From Silene latifolia (taxonomy: Eukaryota > Streptophyta > Magnoliopsida > Caryophyllales > Caryophyllaceae), in contig NC_133538.1 in assembly GCF_048544455.1 (NCBI RefSeq), forward strand, positions 17,327,469 through 17,391,468: a stretch of DNA of 64,000 bases, read 5' to 3'. Shown here piece by piece: positions 1-11,895 of this stretch. A program made the translations under genes and the position numbers. Below the pieces are notes generated by a model, which was given only the letters and a program-made list of their open reading frames with translations, did no database searches and was not told the origin of the DNA. Position 1 is the stretch's first letter, and each line of letters begins with the position of its first letter.

Positions 1-87
1 TGAATCTGTTTAAGGCTGCCACTCTTCCAGTCAGGCTCTGGACGTCTTTCGGTTTCTGGGTGACTCCAGCTGCAGAATTGCTTTGAT

Positions 88-618
88 TTATTCGGTGCTG
101 GCCTCTATCCCCCTCTGGGTCACCATGTACCCCAAGAACTTTCCACTGGATACTCTAAAGGTACACTTCGTAGGATTCAGCTTCATTTGGTATTTCCTGA
201 GGGTATTGAAATTTACGCGGTCTGCTAGTGGTCTTTGTGAAGCTCTTGATTTGACGACCATATCGTCTATGTATACTTCCATAGTTTGGCCTATTTGTTC
301 TTTAAACATCATGTTTACCAGCCTCTGATAGGTAGATCCTTCATTTTTCAGTCCAAAAGGCATGACATTATAACAATAGATACCTCTCTCGGATCTGAAC
401 GTTGTCTTTTCCTGGTCGCTGGGGTGCATCTTTATCTGGTTATATCCGCTCCAGGCATCCAGGAACGTCAGCATCTCGTGGCCCGCAGTAGCATCCACCA
501 TGTCATCTATGTGTGGTAGAGGGAATGGATCCTTTGGGCAAGCTTTGTTTAAATCCGTGAAATCGACGCAGACCCTCCACTTGCCATTCTTCTTTGGAAC
601 CAACACCACATTAGACAA
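88..618 (-). pseudogene. Reverse transcriptase segment of Tat element B
   Basis: This segment encodes the finger and palm part of a Ty3/gypsy reverse transcriptase. Visible marks are the VPKKNGKWRVCVDFTDLNK block, the LDAWSGYNQI block, MPFGLKN and the catalytic YIDDMVVKS box. These are family hallmarks of RNA-directed DNA synthesis from the element's own RNA in a virus-like particle. Its twin in element A is split between 20986-21418 and 33544-33760. The frame belongs to a decayed element and is not a host gene. Confidence 0.9.
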
Positions 619-1159
619 CCACTCCGGGTACTTTACTTCACGAATCTTTCCCCGCAGCGGGTGTTATCTAATTCTTGATTTATGACCTGGTTTCTTTGGA
701 AAAAATTTTCTTCTTTTTCTCACGCACAAGTTTATGGCTTGGATCCACACTTAGCTTGTGAGTTATCACACTTGGGTCTATCCCTATCATATCATCATGT
801 GACCAAGCAAAGCAATCTATGTTAGTTCTCAAAAACCGAACGAGTTCTTCACGAATTTTACCTGAACATTCATATCCAATGAGAACAGTTCGTTCTGGAT
901 GCAGCGCGTCCAGGATGACTTCTTCAAACTCTGCCTGCTGAGGCTCAATGTACTCGTCCTGGATGCGCTGGCTCTGTAATTGCTATGCGGGCGAACCGGT
1001 TGTTGGCTTCAGAGCCACCTTGTAGCAATCCTTAACTTCTTCCTGGTCCCCACGTATTTCTTGCACCCCCCCCCCCCCCCCAAGGTGTTGGAAACTTCAG
1101 GTATTGGTGGTACGTTGAGGGAATTGCTTTCATCTCGTGGATCCAGGGCCTGCCAAGGA

Positions 1160-1471
1160 TTACATTGTAAGTAGAGGGCCATCAATAACCAGATACCTTA
1201 CCTGTTTGTTTACACCCCCGGCGTAGGTTGGGATGATGATTTCTCCTAGGGAGTGCTTTGTTTCGCCGCTGAAACCAACCAAGGGAATTGCCTTCTTTGC
1301 TAGATCTTTCTCGGTGAATCCCATTCCTTTGAGTGTTTCCATCATGATCAAGTTGACGGAGCTTCCGGTATCCACCAGGATCTTTTTCACCTTGCAATTT
1401 CCTATGGGAAGCGTGATGATTAGAGCATCGTGGTGTCTTTGTTCCGGGAGCAGATCCTGCGTCTGTTTCAA
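1160..1471 (-). pseudogene. Retropepsin-type protease segment of Tat element B
   Basis: The translated minus strand carries LVDTGSSVNLIMMETLKG, the DTGSS active-site block of a retroviral-type aspartic protease, preceded by LIITLPIGNCKVKKI. In this family the protease cuts the Gag-Pol polyprotein. It lies between gag (to the right) and RT (to the left), as expected for Ty3/gypsy. A near-identical segment is present in element A near 20390-20570. Confidence 0.85.
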
Positions 1472-1496
1472 AAGGTGACCGACGGCGGGTTCGTGG

Positions 1497-3654
1497 TTAA
1501 CCTGCAGGAGCTTTACGTCTGTCTCCTTTAGTTATGGTTGCGTGCCTCTTAGCTGCTGAATAGATCAACCCACATAGCTCCGATCCACCTGTAATAACAT
1601 TCACAGTTCTAGAGCAATGAGGAGGAGAGGATGGCAGAACCTGATCCGCTGAATTTACTCTGGTTGTGTTTCTGGGTAGGAGGTGATCTAGGTTTCCTTG
1701 GTCATAGTGAAATTTGACTTCCTTTCTGAGGGAGTGGCATTCATCGGTGTTGTGGGTGTTGCTGCCGTGGAACTCACACTTTTGCTTGTGTCTCTCGCGC
1801 GTGGGGTTTCCTTCGGAAGTTTTGGCCATCGACTCTGCGTCCCAGCTCCTTCAGGGCTTTGAATAGTCCTGCAAGATTGGTAGTGAAACCATACTCACTT
1901 ACTTTTGGAGGCAGATCTGCTTCGCCCTTCCCTTCAGAATTTCCAGAAACTTTATTCACGCTCCTGCTGTAGGGTTTGGGTCTTTCGCTCTTCTTTTCTC
2001 TTTGAGCCTTTCGATATCTGGGTCCAATCATAAGTGCCTCTTACGGGTGCAGAGTCTTCTTCCAGCCTCATGACAGCAATTGCCTTCGATTGCACCTCCT
2101 CAAAGGTAGTGCATGGATGCATGGTTAGTTCCTTGTATAGCTGTGAGTCCTGGTGCAGTCCTCGGCGGAAGGCTTGTATAGCGGTTGCTATATCGCACCT
2201 CGGAATTGACACCTTCTCTTTGTTGAACCGATTTAAGTAATCACGGGTAGATTCCTCAAACCCTTGCACTATCCGGTAGAGGTCACTGGTCTACTTCTTC
2301 TCTTTTTTATGTCTTTGAATCTTGGTTGAAGGCATTGACTAGGTCGGCGAAGCTGGATATGCTTTTATTAGGTAGACCAGCGAACCACTATAGGGCTGCT
2401 CCTGACAGTGTTGATCCGAAACCCTTGCAAATACAAGCTTCCTTTAGAGATCCAGTTGCGGTTATCACCATCATTTTCTGCTTGTAGTGGTTGATATGGT
2501 CAAGTGGATCTGTGGTTCCGTCATAGAGTGTCATAGCTGGCGGCACACATCCTTTAGGGACACCGATTAGGGCTATATCATCCACGAAAGGTGAGTCTGC
2601 GTAGCTATCTCTCGGCCGCTTTCTCCGGCCGGACGGACTCGCCCGGTATCCTATACATTAGCTCCTTCACTCCTGGTATTGTTGCTCCAAATGAATTACC
2701 CGCTCCCGCAAGAGGGTTAGAAACAAGTGAAAGGAACCAAGCGGTGTACCTCCTAGCCAGGGTACTCGAAAAGTTGGCCTGGTGTTTGGGTGACCGATTC
2801 ACCGGTGTTGCACCGATTATGGATCCAGTGCCCATCCTGGTGTCTCGTAATCCTTCGATCCAGGCTCCACCGGTAAACTCGGTTACGAGGATGGAATTGC
2901 TTTGCGCATTGGGGACAGTCCGATTGCCATCCTGGTGTCTCGGTGTGCGGGGTACCTCGAGAAGGGTGGAAGGTCGATCCGAAGGGGTGCTAAACAAAGC
3001 GTTACCCGTTGTCCGCTGCGGACTAGGTGGACTATCAAATGATAGGCATCCCAATCCTCTGGGCTCGATTGGTTCGATGGGTGCTTTTCCTGCCAGATCC
3101 AGTCTGGTGACTAATTCTGATGGGATTGATCGACCCGACCCTCCGCCGCTGGTTCTGGTAGGAGCCTCTGGCGCTGATGCTGGCTTGGTCTGGACTGCTG
3201 TTACGATCTGAGCAATCACGTTTTGGTTGTCCTTCCTCAGATCCTCAACGGCCCGACGCAGAGTGTCCATCCCCTGAATCATCACCTGCATCGGATCGAG
3301 CGCTGGAGATCCTCTGCTTCGGAGAACTTCTGCGCCTGAGCTTTCCTGGGTCGGACTTGGATATCTTGCTTCACCTCTCGCCGAGGCCGCTTTCCCTCTT
3401 GGATTTGGGTCGATGGGTGCACTGCTGCCTTCGGAATCTGTGGTGGCTTCTGAGGCTGAGGCATGGCTCTGGTCGACATGCTGACGGGGATCGTCTGGCT
3501 GGACGCCGGGATGCATCAACCGACCACTGCGGATGCGTAAGTCTGCTCCGGAGATAGGGCTGACGTGCTCTGGCTGCTGAAGGGGCTCTGGCTGGTTCCA
3601 GACATGGTGACGGCTGGTTCGGTCTGGCGAGTTTTTGCTATAGAAAATGATCAC
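1497..3654 (-). pseudogene. gag region of Tat element B
   Basis: Several minus-strand frames together cover a Tat-type gag. The N-terminal part (2605-3654) is rich in Pro, Gln, Ser and Arg and begins a few bases inside the primer-binding site. The central part (about 1950-2600) carries the retrotransposon gag core (ALIGVPKGCVPPAMTLYDG, DHINHYKQKM), the structural protein of the virus-like particle. Element A encodes closely similar protein at 9692-10159 and 18638-20340. The region is broken. Confidence 0.8.
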
Positions 3655-3657
3655 TAT

Positions 3658-3675
3658 GCCCCACGGTGGGCGCCA
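3658..3675 (-). other. Primer-binding site of element B
   Basis: The minus strand reads TGGCGCCCACCGTGGGGC, three bases inside the LTR end. The identical 18-mer stands at 9671-9688 in element A. Position and the TGG start fit a tRNA primer-binding site; I do not name the tRNA. Confidence 0.8.
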
Positions 3676-3678
3676 AAC

Positions 3679-4330
3679 TGTTTTGGTAAAAATTTACCGA
3701 TTACGATTTAATTTTGTGAGTGATAGTGATTATTCTTAATGCCGATTATGGTCTAAATGCAATGACGAGAATAACAAAATAGAGACAAACAAAAAGAATA
3801 ACACGGAGGATTTTTGGTGACGCGGAAACCCGGTGTGGGAACAACCACGGGGGGAGTCGGAATCCCACCAACTTTGCACTATAATCGATATAAAATGCCC
3901 AAGTAAGGAAATACAAATGTTATGTTGCTAGATAATTATCGTTGATTGTTGATGGATTTTTTGGGAATGAAGTGTTACTTGAGTTGAATGTTCCTCCCCT
4001 TGAGTGTTGATTACCTCGCCATTATATAGCCGCTGGAGTCAGAACTAGGGTTCTTCTGCTTCTGTTCCTGAATACCAGGTCAACTTCTAAAGAATAGGGA
4101 GTTGTTGGTTGACCTAGCAGATGACTTCTTTTGCACGTGTGCTTTTTTATGGGCCAAAGTGTGTTTGTTTTCCTTTTAATCCCATGGTCCACATCTCGCC
4201 ACTTCATCAATTCTATACTCTTCTCGTCCGCCAATCCTCGTGTGCCACACGGCCAACCTTTTGCCATCCATTTCACCAGTGAAAAGTTGCCACGTCTTAG
4301 GTGTATAAAAGGTGATTTTTATCCATAACA
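3679..4330 (-). repeat. 5' LTR of Tat element B
   Basis: A 652-base LTR that on the minus strand starts TGTTATGGATAAAA and ends TTTTACCAAAACA. Both ends match the LTRs of element A (9091-9667, 38855-39513), and a block around 3810-3880 (GGAT TTTTGGTGACGCGGAAACCCGG on the plus strand) is also shared. The remainder is strongly diverged, so B belongs to a sister subfamily. It abuts the copia LTR remnant at 4331. Confidence 0.85.
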
Positions 4331-4408
4331 GTTAGTTTAAGTCTGTTAACTCTAGTTAGTTATGACTAAATATCCTAACTAACTTTAAACCAACTACTAT
4401 CACCAATA
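4331..4408 (-). repeat. Remnant of copia 3' LTR
   Basis: This 78-base stretch matches the outer end of the copia 5' LTR (39748-39826 region) with about two differences. It is cut off at 4330 by the LTR of element B. A polypurine tract (AAGGGGGGC on the minus strand) lies next to it at 4411-4419, as expected just inside a 3' LTR. Confidence 0.85.
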
Positions 4409-4417
4409 TAGCCCCCC

Positions 4418-7249
4418 TTAAGCTGGATTGTCTTGAAACTTCAGTCCAAGCTTAGATGAAAGGAATGCATGCTGAACTGCCCCAAGAGGCTTGGTCATAA
4501 TGTCAGCCAGTTGTAGACCTGTCCTTATATGCTTGGTAATCAGAAAACCTTGATCTTGCTTGTCACGAACAAAATGACAATCAATACTCAGGTGCTTGGT
4601 CCTTTCATGGAAAACAGGATTGGCTGTGATGTGCATTGCTGCCTTATTGTCACAGTAGAGATGTATAGGTTGATGTACTTTTATCTCCAAATCCTTTAAC
4701 AAAGAAGCTAGCCATACTAACTCATAAGTTGTATATGACAGACTTCTGTATTCTGATTCTGCTCAGCTTTTGCTCACTGTCACTTGTTTCTTAGTTTTTC
4801 AAGAAACCAACGACTGAACCATCAGAACACAGTAACCACTGAGAGATTTACAAGAAAATGCACATTGTCCCCAATCTACATCACTGTATGCTGTGAGATG
4901 CAGATCTGGGTGTGCTTTATAAAACAAACCAGCATGGATAGTCCCTTTTAGATACTTAACTACATGTAAGGCAGCTTGTAAGTGTGGTGTCCTTGGCTGA
5001 CTGACAAACTGCCTCAAATGCTGTATACTATAGGAGATATCAGGTCTGGACATATTCAAATACAAAAGTATACCTATGAGCCGTCTATACTGCTCAGGAT
5101 TCTCAAGCAATTCACCCTGATCAGTTGATAATTTCAGGCCTTGTTGCATAGGAAACCTAGCAGGAGAACACTCCTCCATTTGCAAATCTTTTAGAATGTC
5201 CATGATGTACTTCCTCTGATTTATCATTAAACCATCAGCAGTCCTTGATATTTCCAGACCCAGAAAGTATCTCATTAGACCAAGATCTTTAATAGAATAT
5301 GCAGCATGTAGCTGTTGCTTTATTGTCTCTATTTCTGTAGGTGAGGTACCAGTAAGCAACACATCATCTACATACACCAATGCAACTGTAAAAGAGTTAT
5401 CAGTGTCACTCCTTTTTGTAAAAAGTGAATAATCATTCTTGGACTGAATATAGCCAAGATTTTGAAGAAATATGGTTAACTCCTTATTCCATTGCCAAGA
5501 AGCTTGCTTAAGTCCATATAAGAACCTCTTTAGCTTAAAAACTAGGCCTTGTCCTACCTCATAACCCTCTGGAGGCTTCATATAGACCTCTTCATCCAAA
5601 AACCCGAGCAAAAAAAAAGCATTGTTAATGTCCAATTCAAACAATGGCCATCTCTTTGCTGCAGCAATTGTCAATAAAGCTCTCACTGTTGTACACTTTT
5701 CAACAGGAGAAAAAGTATGTTTATAATTTTTGTCCTTGATTTGGTTGAAGCCCTTAGCAACTAACCTTGCTTTAAATCTTTCCACAGAACCATCTGGTTT
5801 ATACTTGATCTTATAGACCCATTTGGGTCCAATAGCCTTGTGTCCTGCTGGTAAAGGAACAAGCTCCCAAGGTTTATTTGCTTCTAAAGCTTGTACCTCC
5901 TTTGACATAGCTTCTTGCCATCTGGGATCTTTCTCAGCTTGTTTAAAATGATAAGGCTCATGTTCTAGTACCACATTGTACATAGAGCTCACAAAATCTG
6001 GTGGACAATCTTGCAAGGACTCTAGAACTGTGGCCTGAAATACTGAAGCATGTACATGTCCAGTACTAGAATGTTGTCCTGGTAGATTAAATTGAATTCC
6101 TTTCAACCTTGATGTCAATTGAGTCTGTCTTGATGACTTTCTCACTGGTTCAGGTTGTTGAAGGTGATCTTGATGTGAAACAACATCATTATTAAGTGTT
6201 GATCCAGATGATATTACATTCTCAGAACTCTGAGAAATTGCTGTTGATGGAATAGGAACAATAACTATTGAAGAAGGTGGGTTAACCAGATCACAAGTTG
6301 TAATTTGTAACTCCTCATATGGCTTGTCCTTTGCAAATGGAAAAACCTTTTCTTTGAATACCACATCCCTACTAATAATCACTTTATGCAATTGCAAGTA
6401 ATATAGCATGTAACCTTTGTGTTGATGTGGGTAACCAAGGAATACACATTCTCTTGCCCTACTTCCAAACTTATCAGTAAAAGTTGGAGGCATTCTAGCA
6501 TAACGTAAAAAACCAAACACCCTCAACTGCTCATAAGAAGGTTCACATTGAAAGAGTAAAGCAAAAGGAGTATTATTTTGGATGACAGGTGTTGGCATTA
6601 GATTTATTAAATAAGTAGCAGTCAATAAGCAGTCACCCCAGAACTTTATAGGTAAGTTAGCATGAAATCTAAGTGCCCTTGCAGTCTCTAACAAGTGCCT
6701 ATGCTTTATTTCTACCCTATCATTCTGTTGAGGGGTCCCTACTATGCTGGTCTGATATAATATTCCTTGATCCGTGAACAAAGAACCACAATGCTCTTGC
6801 AAAAACTCAGTCCCATTATCAGATCTTACAAACCTTATTTGTGCTTTAAACTGAGTTTTAACATAAGCTAAAAAATCTTTAATCAATTTAAAAACTTGGT
6901 CTTTAGTTTGAAATAGAATAGTCCAGGTATTCCTAGAATAGTCATCTAAAATGGTCAAAAAATATCTGGCACCAGACATTGATGGGGTTTTATAAGGTCC
7001 CCAAATGTCCATATGAACTAAGTCAAAATATTGAATAGCTCTACTAGTACTAAAAGGAAAAGGCAGCTTATGATGTTTTGCAAGAATACAAGAATGACAA
7101 TTGAAATCTGCTTTCTTTATTATATCTTCATAAGCTGGTACATGTTTGAACTTATCAACAGACATATGACCCATTCTGAAATGAAACAAATCAACAGACT
7201 TATTTATAGCAGATGAAGAAGAAACTTGACTAGTAGCAGGAACATTCAT
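4418..7249 (-). pseudogene. copia pol: integrase, reverse transcriptase, RNase H
   Basis: A frame of about 816 codons (4799-7249) and a second piece (4418-4702) cover copia pol. In order on the minus strand: pre-integrase zinc finger (HFRMGHMS, CHSCILAKHH), integrase core (VHMDIWGPY, RSDNGTEF), reverse transcriptase (KWVYKIKYKPDGSVERFKAR, LDINNAFF, YVDDVLLTG) and RNase H (SDVDWGQC, CDNKAAMHI, ADIMTKPLG). Integrase before RT is diagnostic of Ty1/copia. Part of a decayed element, not a host gene. Confidence 0.92.
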
Positions 7250-7318
7250 AATCTGAAACTTTTTATTTACAATATGACTAATCTTATTTACTAATGCAGT
7301 GGAACTACTACTCAGTGG

Positions 7319-8932
7319 TTATTCAGTCTGAAATCTGTAAAGATCTCCAATTCTCCTCCCCTTAGCCACAATTTTATCATTTAAAAGGTCCTGAAAAACA
7401 CATCCAAGTGAAGTAAACAACACAGACAAATTATTATGATCAAGCAATTTACTAATAGATAATAAATTTTGCCTGAAATCTGGAAGATAGAAAACATTAT
7501 GCAGCTTAATATTATGAGTAAGATTAACAGTACCCTTCTTATGAACATACTTAATACTCCCATCAGGTAATACTACACTAACAGGCTTGGCAAAAATATG
7601 GATATCAGACAAAAGATCAATATTGTAAGTCATATGGTCTGATGCTCCAGAGTCAACAAGCCAGGTACTTGCATAATGAGATTTACATACTGTAAATACA
7701 TGAGAATAAGGAGAGATCATACTTGCAAAATTGGCACTGGATAAAGCAGGTTGTTGATCAGAAATTTGTTTAAAAACCTGATCAACAACAGAAGTAATAA
7801 GACCATCCAAGACTTCAGAATTAAGAACAGGAGAAACAGCATTGATTTTGTTGCAGTCATTATGAGAAATTTTATCCAAGCAAGAATCCTCTAATGGTGA
7901 CTCTGGCAAAAGATCTGCTGAATTAACACCTCTAGCAGGGACAGCAGACTTATTGTTGTTGTGAGCTTTGTCTTTCCCCTTACTTTTATCACCAGGAAAC
8001 CCTCTAATCACAAAGCAATTGGCAGGATTGTGCCCGGTCTTGTTGCAATGAGGACATTTAGTCAAACCAAAGCAAGTAGCCCTAGTATGCCCATTCTTAT
8101 TGGAATGATCACAATGCTTAACACTAGCAAATGCTTCACCAGTCTTTTGAAAACCAGTCATCTTCTGATCAGACTGCCTAAAACTGGCGTAAGCAGTAGA
8201 TTCAGTCAGACTAGAAACAGTGTCAGTGATCTGTTTCTGTCTTTCAATCTTTTGTAACAAAGCCAGAACCTTATTGATTGAAGGCAAGGGCTCAAGTGAT
8301 AAAATCTGAGTACGAATCCCATCATAGCTGCTATTAAGATTCATGAGAAACTGTATGGTTTTGGCATTGTTTTCCCTTTCAACTATTCTTTTGAGCAAAG
8401 TACAGGTACACAAATTCACCTTCCCACATGTGCAAACAGGTAAAGGATCAAGAGACTCAAGTGTTTCCCACAGATTTTTCATCTTGCTGTAATATTCAAC
8501 AAGAGACATATTATCTTGGGAGACAGCCTCTAAATCTTTAGTCAATTGATAGACTTCCAGAGCATTAGACACACCAAAACTCTCAAGTAAATCATCCCAA
8601 AGATTTTTAGAGGAAACAACCTACTTGACGTTATCACGAAGACTCTTGTCTATAGAATTGGAAATCCATCTCATCACCATAAAATCGCACCTCTTCCATT
8701 GTTTATGACGCTTATCAGTACTAGGGGGCATGGAATAAGAACCATCAATAAACCCATCCTTGTGTTTTGCTGTTAAAGCCATAAGAACTTCCCTTTTCCA
8801 TCCCAAAAAGTCCTGGCCAATAAACAAAGAAGAGGACAAAGTAGCAGAAGTTTGATCATTGGTAGACAAATACAAAGGATCATCATAATAATCGAAACTT
8901 GGAGAAGAATCAGATGCAATAGACTCAGGCAT
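7319..8932 (-). pseudogene. copia gag with two zinc knuckles
   Basis: Two adjoining minus-strand frames encode a copia Gag: an N-terminal domain at 8621-8932, a UBN2-type central part (8100-8572), and Cys/His boxes CDHSNKNGHTRATCF (imperfect) and CPHCNKTGHNPANCF near 8000-8130. Downstream the frame runs into the protease region (STWLVDSGASDHMT near 7640-7670), whose DSG box is the copia aspartic protease site. Nucleocapsid zinc knuckles package the element RNA. The element is broken. Confidence 0.88.
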
Positions 8933-9090
8933 GATGAAAAATAAGAGAATGTATAGAAAAAGATCGAAAAATTGATCAAAAGATCAATCAAGAAGATAGT
9001 GCGGAAGCGTAAGAGTAATACCTCTACCCCTGAATTATTTATGCAGGAAATAGAAGAATAATACCCAGGAATGAAGTACTGTATATAGAT

Positions 9091-9667
9091 TGTTATGGAT
9101 AAAAAATGCCATTTATCATCCGTGACATGGCAGCGTATCATTGGCAGAAAAAAGTGACAAGGGATGCCAACGTGGTGCGCGGCAATTGGTAGAAGAGGGG
9201 AGAAAGGGATTGCTGAGGTGGCGTATTGTGGACCATGGGATGGAAAAGTAAACAAACACAAATTGTATAAGTTGAAAGCCCACGTGCAAAGGAAGGAAAG
9301 GACCAAGTCAACAACTACCCCCTATTCCTTAGGGAGTTGACCAGGAATTTAGCAACAGAAGCAGAAGCAGCTCAAAAACCCTAGGTCAGATTCTACAACT
9401 ATGTAAAGGCGAGGAAGGTAGTATTCAAGGCATTCATCAGTACGGGCAACACTTCACTCCTAACAAACCCATACGCAACTGGCGATATCACTTTAGCAAT
9501 ATCATACTTGTATTTCCTTACTTTTTGACAAAAAATCCTCCGTGTCGTTCTTTTCGTTCGTCTCCCTTTCGTTGCTCTTATCATTGCATTCAAATCGTAA
9601 TTGGCATTTAGAATATTCGCTATCACTCACATAATTAATTCATAACCGGTAAATTTTTACCAAAACA
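9091..9667 (+). repeat. 5' LTR of Tat element A
   Basis: Starts TGTTATGGATAAAA and ends TTTTTACCAAAACA. It pairs with 38855-39513 at about 98 % identity over the shared part; the two LTRs differ in length. The end is followed by ATT and then the primer-binding site. Confidence 0.93.
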
Positions 9668-9670
9668 ATT

Positions 9671-9688
9671 TGGCGCCCACCGTGGGGC
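9671..9688 (+). other. Primer-binding site of element A
   Basis: TGGCGCCCACCGTGGGGC lies three bases after the LTR end and is identical to the site in element B (3658-3675, minus strand). Confidence 0.85.
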
Positions 9689-9691
9689 ATA

Positions 9692-10159
9692 GTGATCATT
9701 TTCTATAGCCAAACCTCACAAGACCGAACCAGCCGTCACCATGTCTGGAACCAGCCAGAACCCCTCCAGCAGCCAGAGCACGTAAACCCTGTCTTCTGGA
9801 GCAGGACTTACTTCTGCATCCGCAGGATCAGTCAGTGCATCCCCAACGTCCAGCTAGACAATCCCCGTCAGCATGTCGACCAGAGTCATGCCCCAGCCTC
9901 AGAAGCCACCGCAGATCCCAAAGGCAGCAGGTGCACCCAGTCAGTCCAAATCCAGTAGGGAAAGCAGCCCCAGCAGAGGTGAAGCCGTATCTAGAACCCA
10001 GACCCAGGAAGGCTCAGGCGTAGAAGTTCTCCGAAGCAGAGGATCACCAGCGCTTGATCCGATGCAGGTGATGATTCAGGGGATGGACACTCTGCGTCGG
10101 GCCGTTGAGGATCTGAGGAAGGACAACCAAAACCTGATTGCTGATATCGTGACAGCAGT
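9692..10159 (+). pseudogene. gag of element A, first segment
   Basis: N-terminal Gag frame starting just after the primer-binding site. The protein is nearly the same as in element B (RTSRHHVWNQPEPLQQPEHV near its start; MQVMIQGMDTLRRAVEDLRK near its end). It is interrupted at the GCAGT target duplication of element D and continues at 18638. Confidence 0.85.
10155..10159 (+). repeat. Target-site duplication of element D (left)
   Basis: GCAGT directly precedes the D 5' LTR and is repeated exactly at 18633-18637 after the 3' LTR. Five bases is the usual Ty3/gypsy duplication length. Confidence 0.93.
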
Positions 10160-11682
10160 TGATGCGTGTCAATTATATGATGTTTTACACCCTATTTTAC
10201 ACGCATTTTAGAGCTCATTTATGTGGTTTAAGGCTACTATTTGCCCCATTTCGTCTACTTTCGTATTTTGATGTAATATTGCAAATTTATGCGGAAATGA
10301 GTAGATATTGAGCCAAATCCGTCCCCGAGTATCTTGCATTGCATTTGACATGAATTATTTGCTCAAGGAACGAGCTTGGTGCGCATTTCGAGGCCCGAAA
10401 GACAAATCCACGAGAAGTTAGAAGTCAAGTATCAGCTACTTCAGTCGATCCACCATTTCCCTTAGTCGATCGACCAGACCACGACTTCCAGGAGCCACTG
10501 TTCAGAGCTTACCAGTCGATCGACCGGCTTCAGTGGTCGATCGACCAAGCCGCTAAACTGCGTGAATTAATAGAACGAGGAATAGCAAGCCCATAGTAGC
10601 TAGGTTTTGGAAATAAGAACTATGTTGTATTCTATATAACATATGCTAGGTTTTGAGAACAGGAGCCAGTTTTTTATCAAGTTTTTAATCTAGTTTTATT
10701 ATCAGAAATTCTTTAGGGTTCTTTAGTTTATAATCTTTTCCATTCAATAAAAGTTACTTTGGCATTCGGGTTCTTAGATCTTTATTCTCTGCAATTCTGT
10801 TCGGTACTTTTCGGTTCTTATATTTAGTTTCATTGTTTTATTATCGTTCGTAGGATAGAATTGCTAGTTAGTATCCCAAAAGCCAATTATCGTTTATTGT
10901 TATTTGTTATTTAACTGTTTTAAGCATGAATTCAGAGTTTTATTAGTCAATTTCTTCGTTGTTTTTATCGTAGTCATGAGTAGCTAAATACCCTGTGCTA
11001 GGATGTAGGGAATCTGTAGTGTAGGCGGCATTAGAATAGGGAACCCTGAATCGCGCCACGCTCGATCGACCGCCTACCTTGGTCGATCGACTGGCCTCGT
11101 GAGGTTTTGCTTCATTTTAATTGCTTTAAATTCTATTTTTGACGAATCGAGTGCACGCGACTAGTTGAATGCTTAGTAATTGACTGACCCATTAGATCGA
11201 AAGATAGGGAAGGTTGCTAGACTACCAATTAAAATGACTAAACTATGCTAAGATCGAAAGATAGGTAAAGTTTAGAATATTAGTCACTTTTCAGGACGAG
11301 AGTCAGTACTAGTGATATTAGGGACCCGTAGCGAGATCGAAAGACGCTACTTGTTGAGAGTGGACCGAGAGGACCTCTTGTTTTCCCGCCTCATGTGTTT
11401 TTTTTAGACCTACCTAGTTTGCTGCCGTCGAAACTATAGTGAACCGACCATCCTTAGCACCCTTTTTAATATCTGTTTCGTCCATTTATTTAGTTTATTG
11501 TCTTTTATTGTTTTAGCTATAGACCAAATCAACTCAACCCCCACAATTGTTACCTTAGACTGAAATTAGACAACTAATAATTACATCTGCCTCTCTGTGG
11601 TTCGACCTTGTTACCACTAGCTTCTGTTAGTTTTAATAGGTATTATAAATTTTATTTTTGGTACTCACAACGACGGGTATCA
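10160..11682 (+). repeat. 5' LTR of element D
   Basis: 1523 bases, starting TGATGCGTGTCAATTATATG and ending CGACGGGTATCA. Pairs with 17109-18632. Two clusters of the TCGATCGA palindrome lie inside (10440-10545 and 11060-11095). A short inverted repeat with TGATNCG/GTATCA ends is shared with the LTR of element E. Confidence 0.95.
10440..10545. repeat. TCGATCGA palindrome cluster in LTR of element D (example set)
   Basis: Two pairs of (G)TCGATCGAC, each pair 20-25 bases apart (CAGTCGATCC..TAGTCGATCGACC; CCAGTCGATCGACC..GTGGTCGATCGACC). Further clusters in D: 11060-11095, 13388-13497, 15142-15246, 16391-16425, 17393-17497, 18009-18048. In E: 22305-22405, 23412-23445, 26430-26540, 30823-31018, 33159-33260. 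Confidence 0.85.
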
Positions 11683-11687
11683 AATTT

Positions 11688-11705
11688 TGGCGTCGTTGCT
11701 GGGGA
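11688..11705 (+). other. Primer-binding site of element D
   Basis: TGGCGTCGTTGCTGGGGA lies five bases after the LTR. It is close to TGGCGCCGTTGCCGGGGA, the tRNA-Asp-type site known for Athila elements; the two differences are both C-to-T. Confidence 0.8.
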
Positions 11706-11895
11706 GGCAATTGTTCTAATTTTTAGTTGTTTTATTTTAGTCTGCTTCTTAGTTTAAGGGACATTTGTTCCTTAAACTATTCTCATATTCTTTTTGTAGT
11801 TTCCTCTTATGCGCAGGTCACAGGGTGGTGAATTAGTACCGTTCAATCCTGAGATTGAGAAGACTTTGCGAGAGTTGAGATGATCATCTAGGATA

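Larger units (their letters stand above)
1..4330 (-). mobile_element. Tat-lineage Ty3/gypsy element B, partial (runs off left edge)
   Basis: LTR retrotransposon fossil read leftwards on the minus strand: 5' LTR (3679-4330), primer-binding site (3658-3675), gag (about 1497-3654), aspartic protease (1160-1471) and the start of reverse transcriptase (88-618), then the window edge. The order gag-protease-RT and the RT sequence are typical of Ty3/gypsy; protein similarity to element A puts both in the same Tat-type group. It lies inside the 3' LTR of the copia element (4331-4408), so it is younger than that element. It is broken, with several breaks. The 3' half and 3' LTR lie outside the window, so no LTR age or target duplication can be read. 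Confidence 0.85.
4409..9090 (-). mobile_element. Ty1/copia element body (Ale/Retrofit-like), split by element A
   Basis: Minus-strand copia element with gag (about 7319-8932) and pol (4418-7249) in the Ty1/copia order integrase, reverse transcriptase, RNase H. Its LTRs are at 39523-39826 (5') and 4331-4408 (3', remnant); the 30-kb gap is Tat element A, which entered between the copia primer-binding site and gag. The N-terminal gag domain (PLYLSTNDQTSATL, WKREVLMALTAKHKDGFIDG) is the type seen in Ale/Retrofit-like elements. It is broken in a few places but long frames remain, so it decayed recently. Confidence 0.9.
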
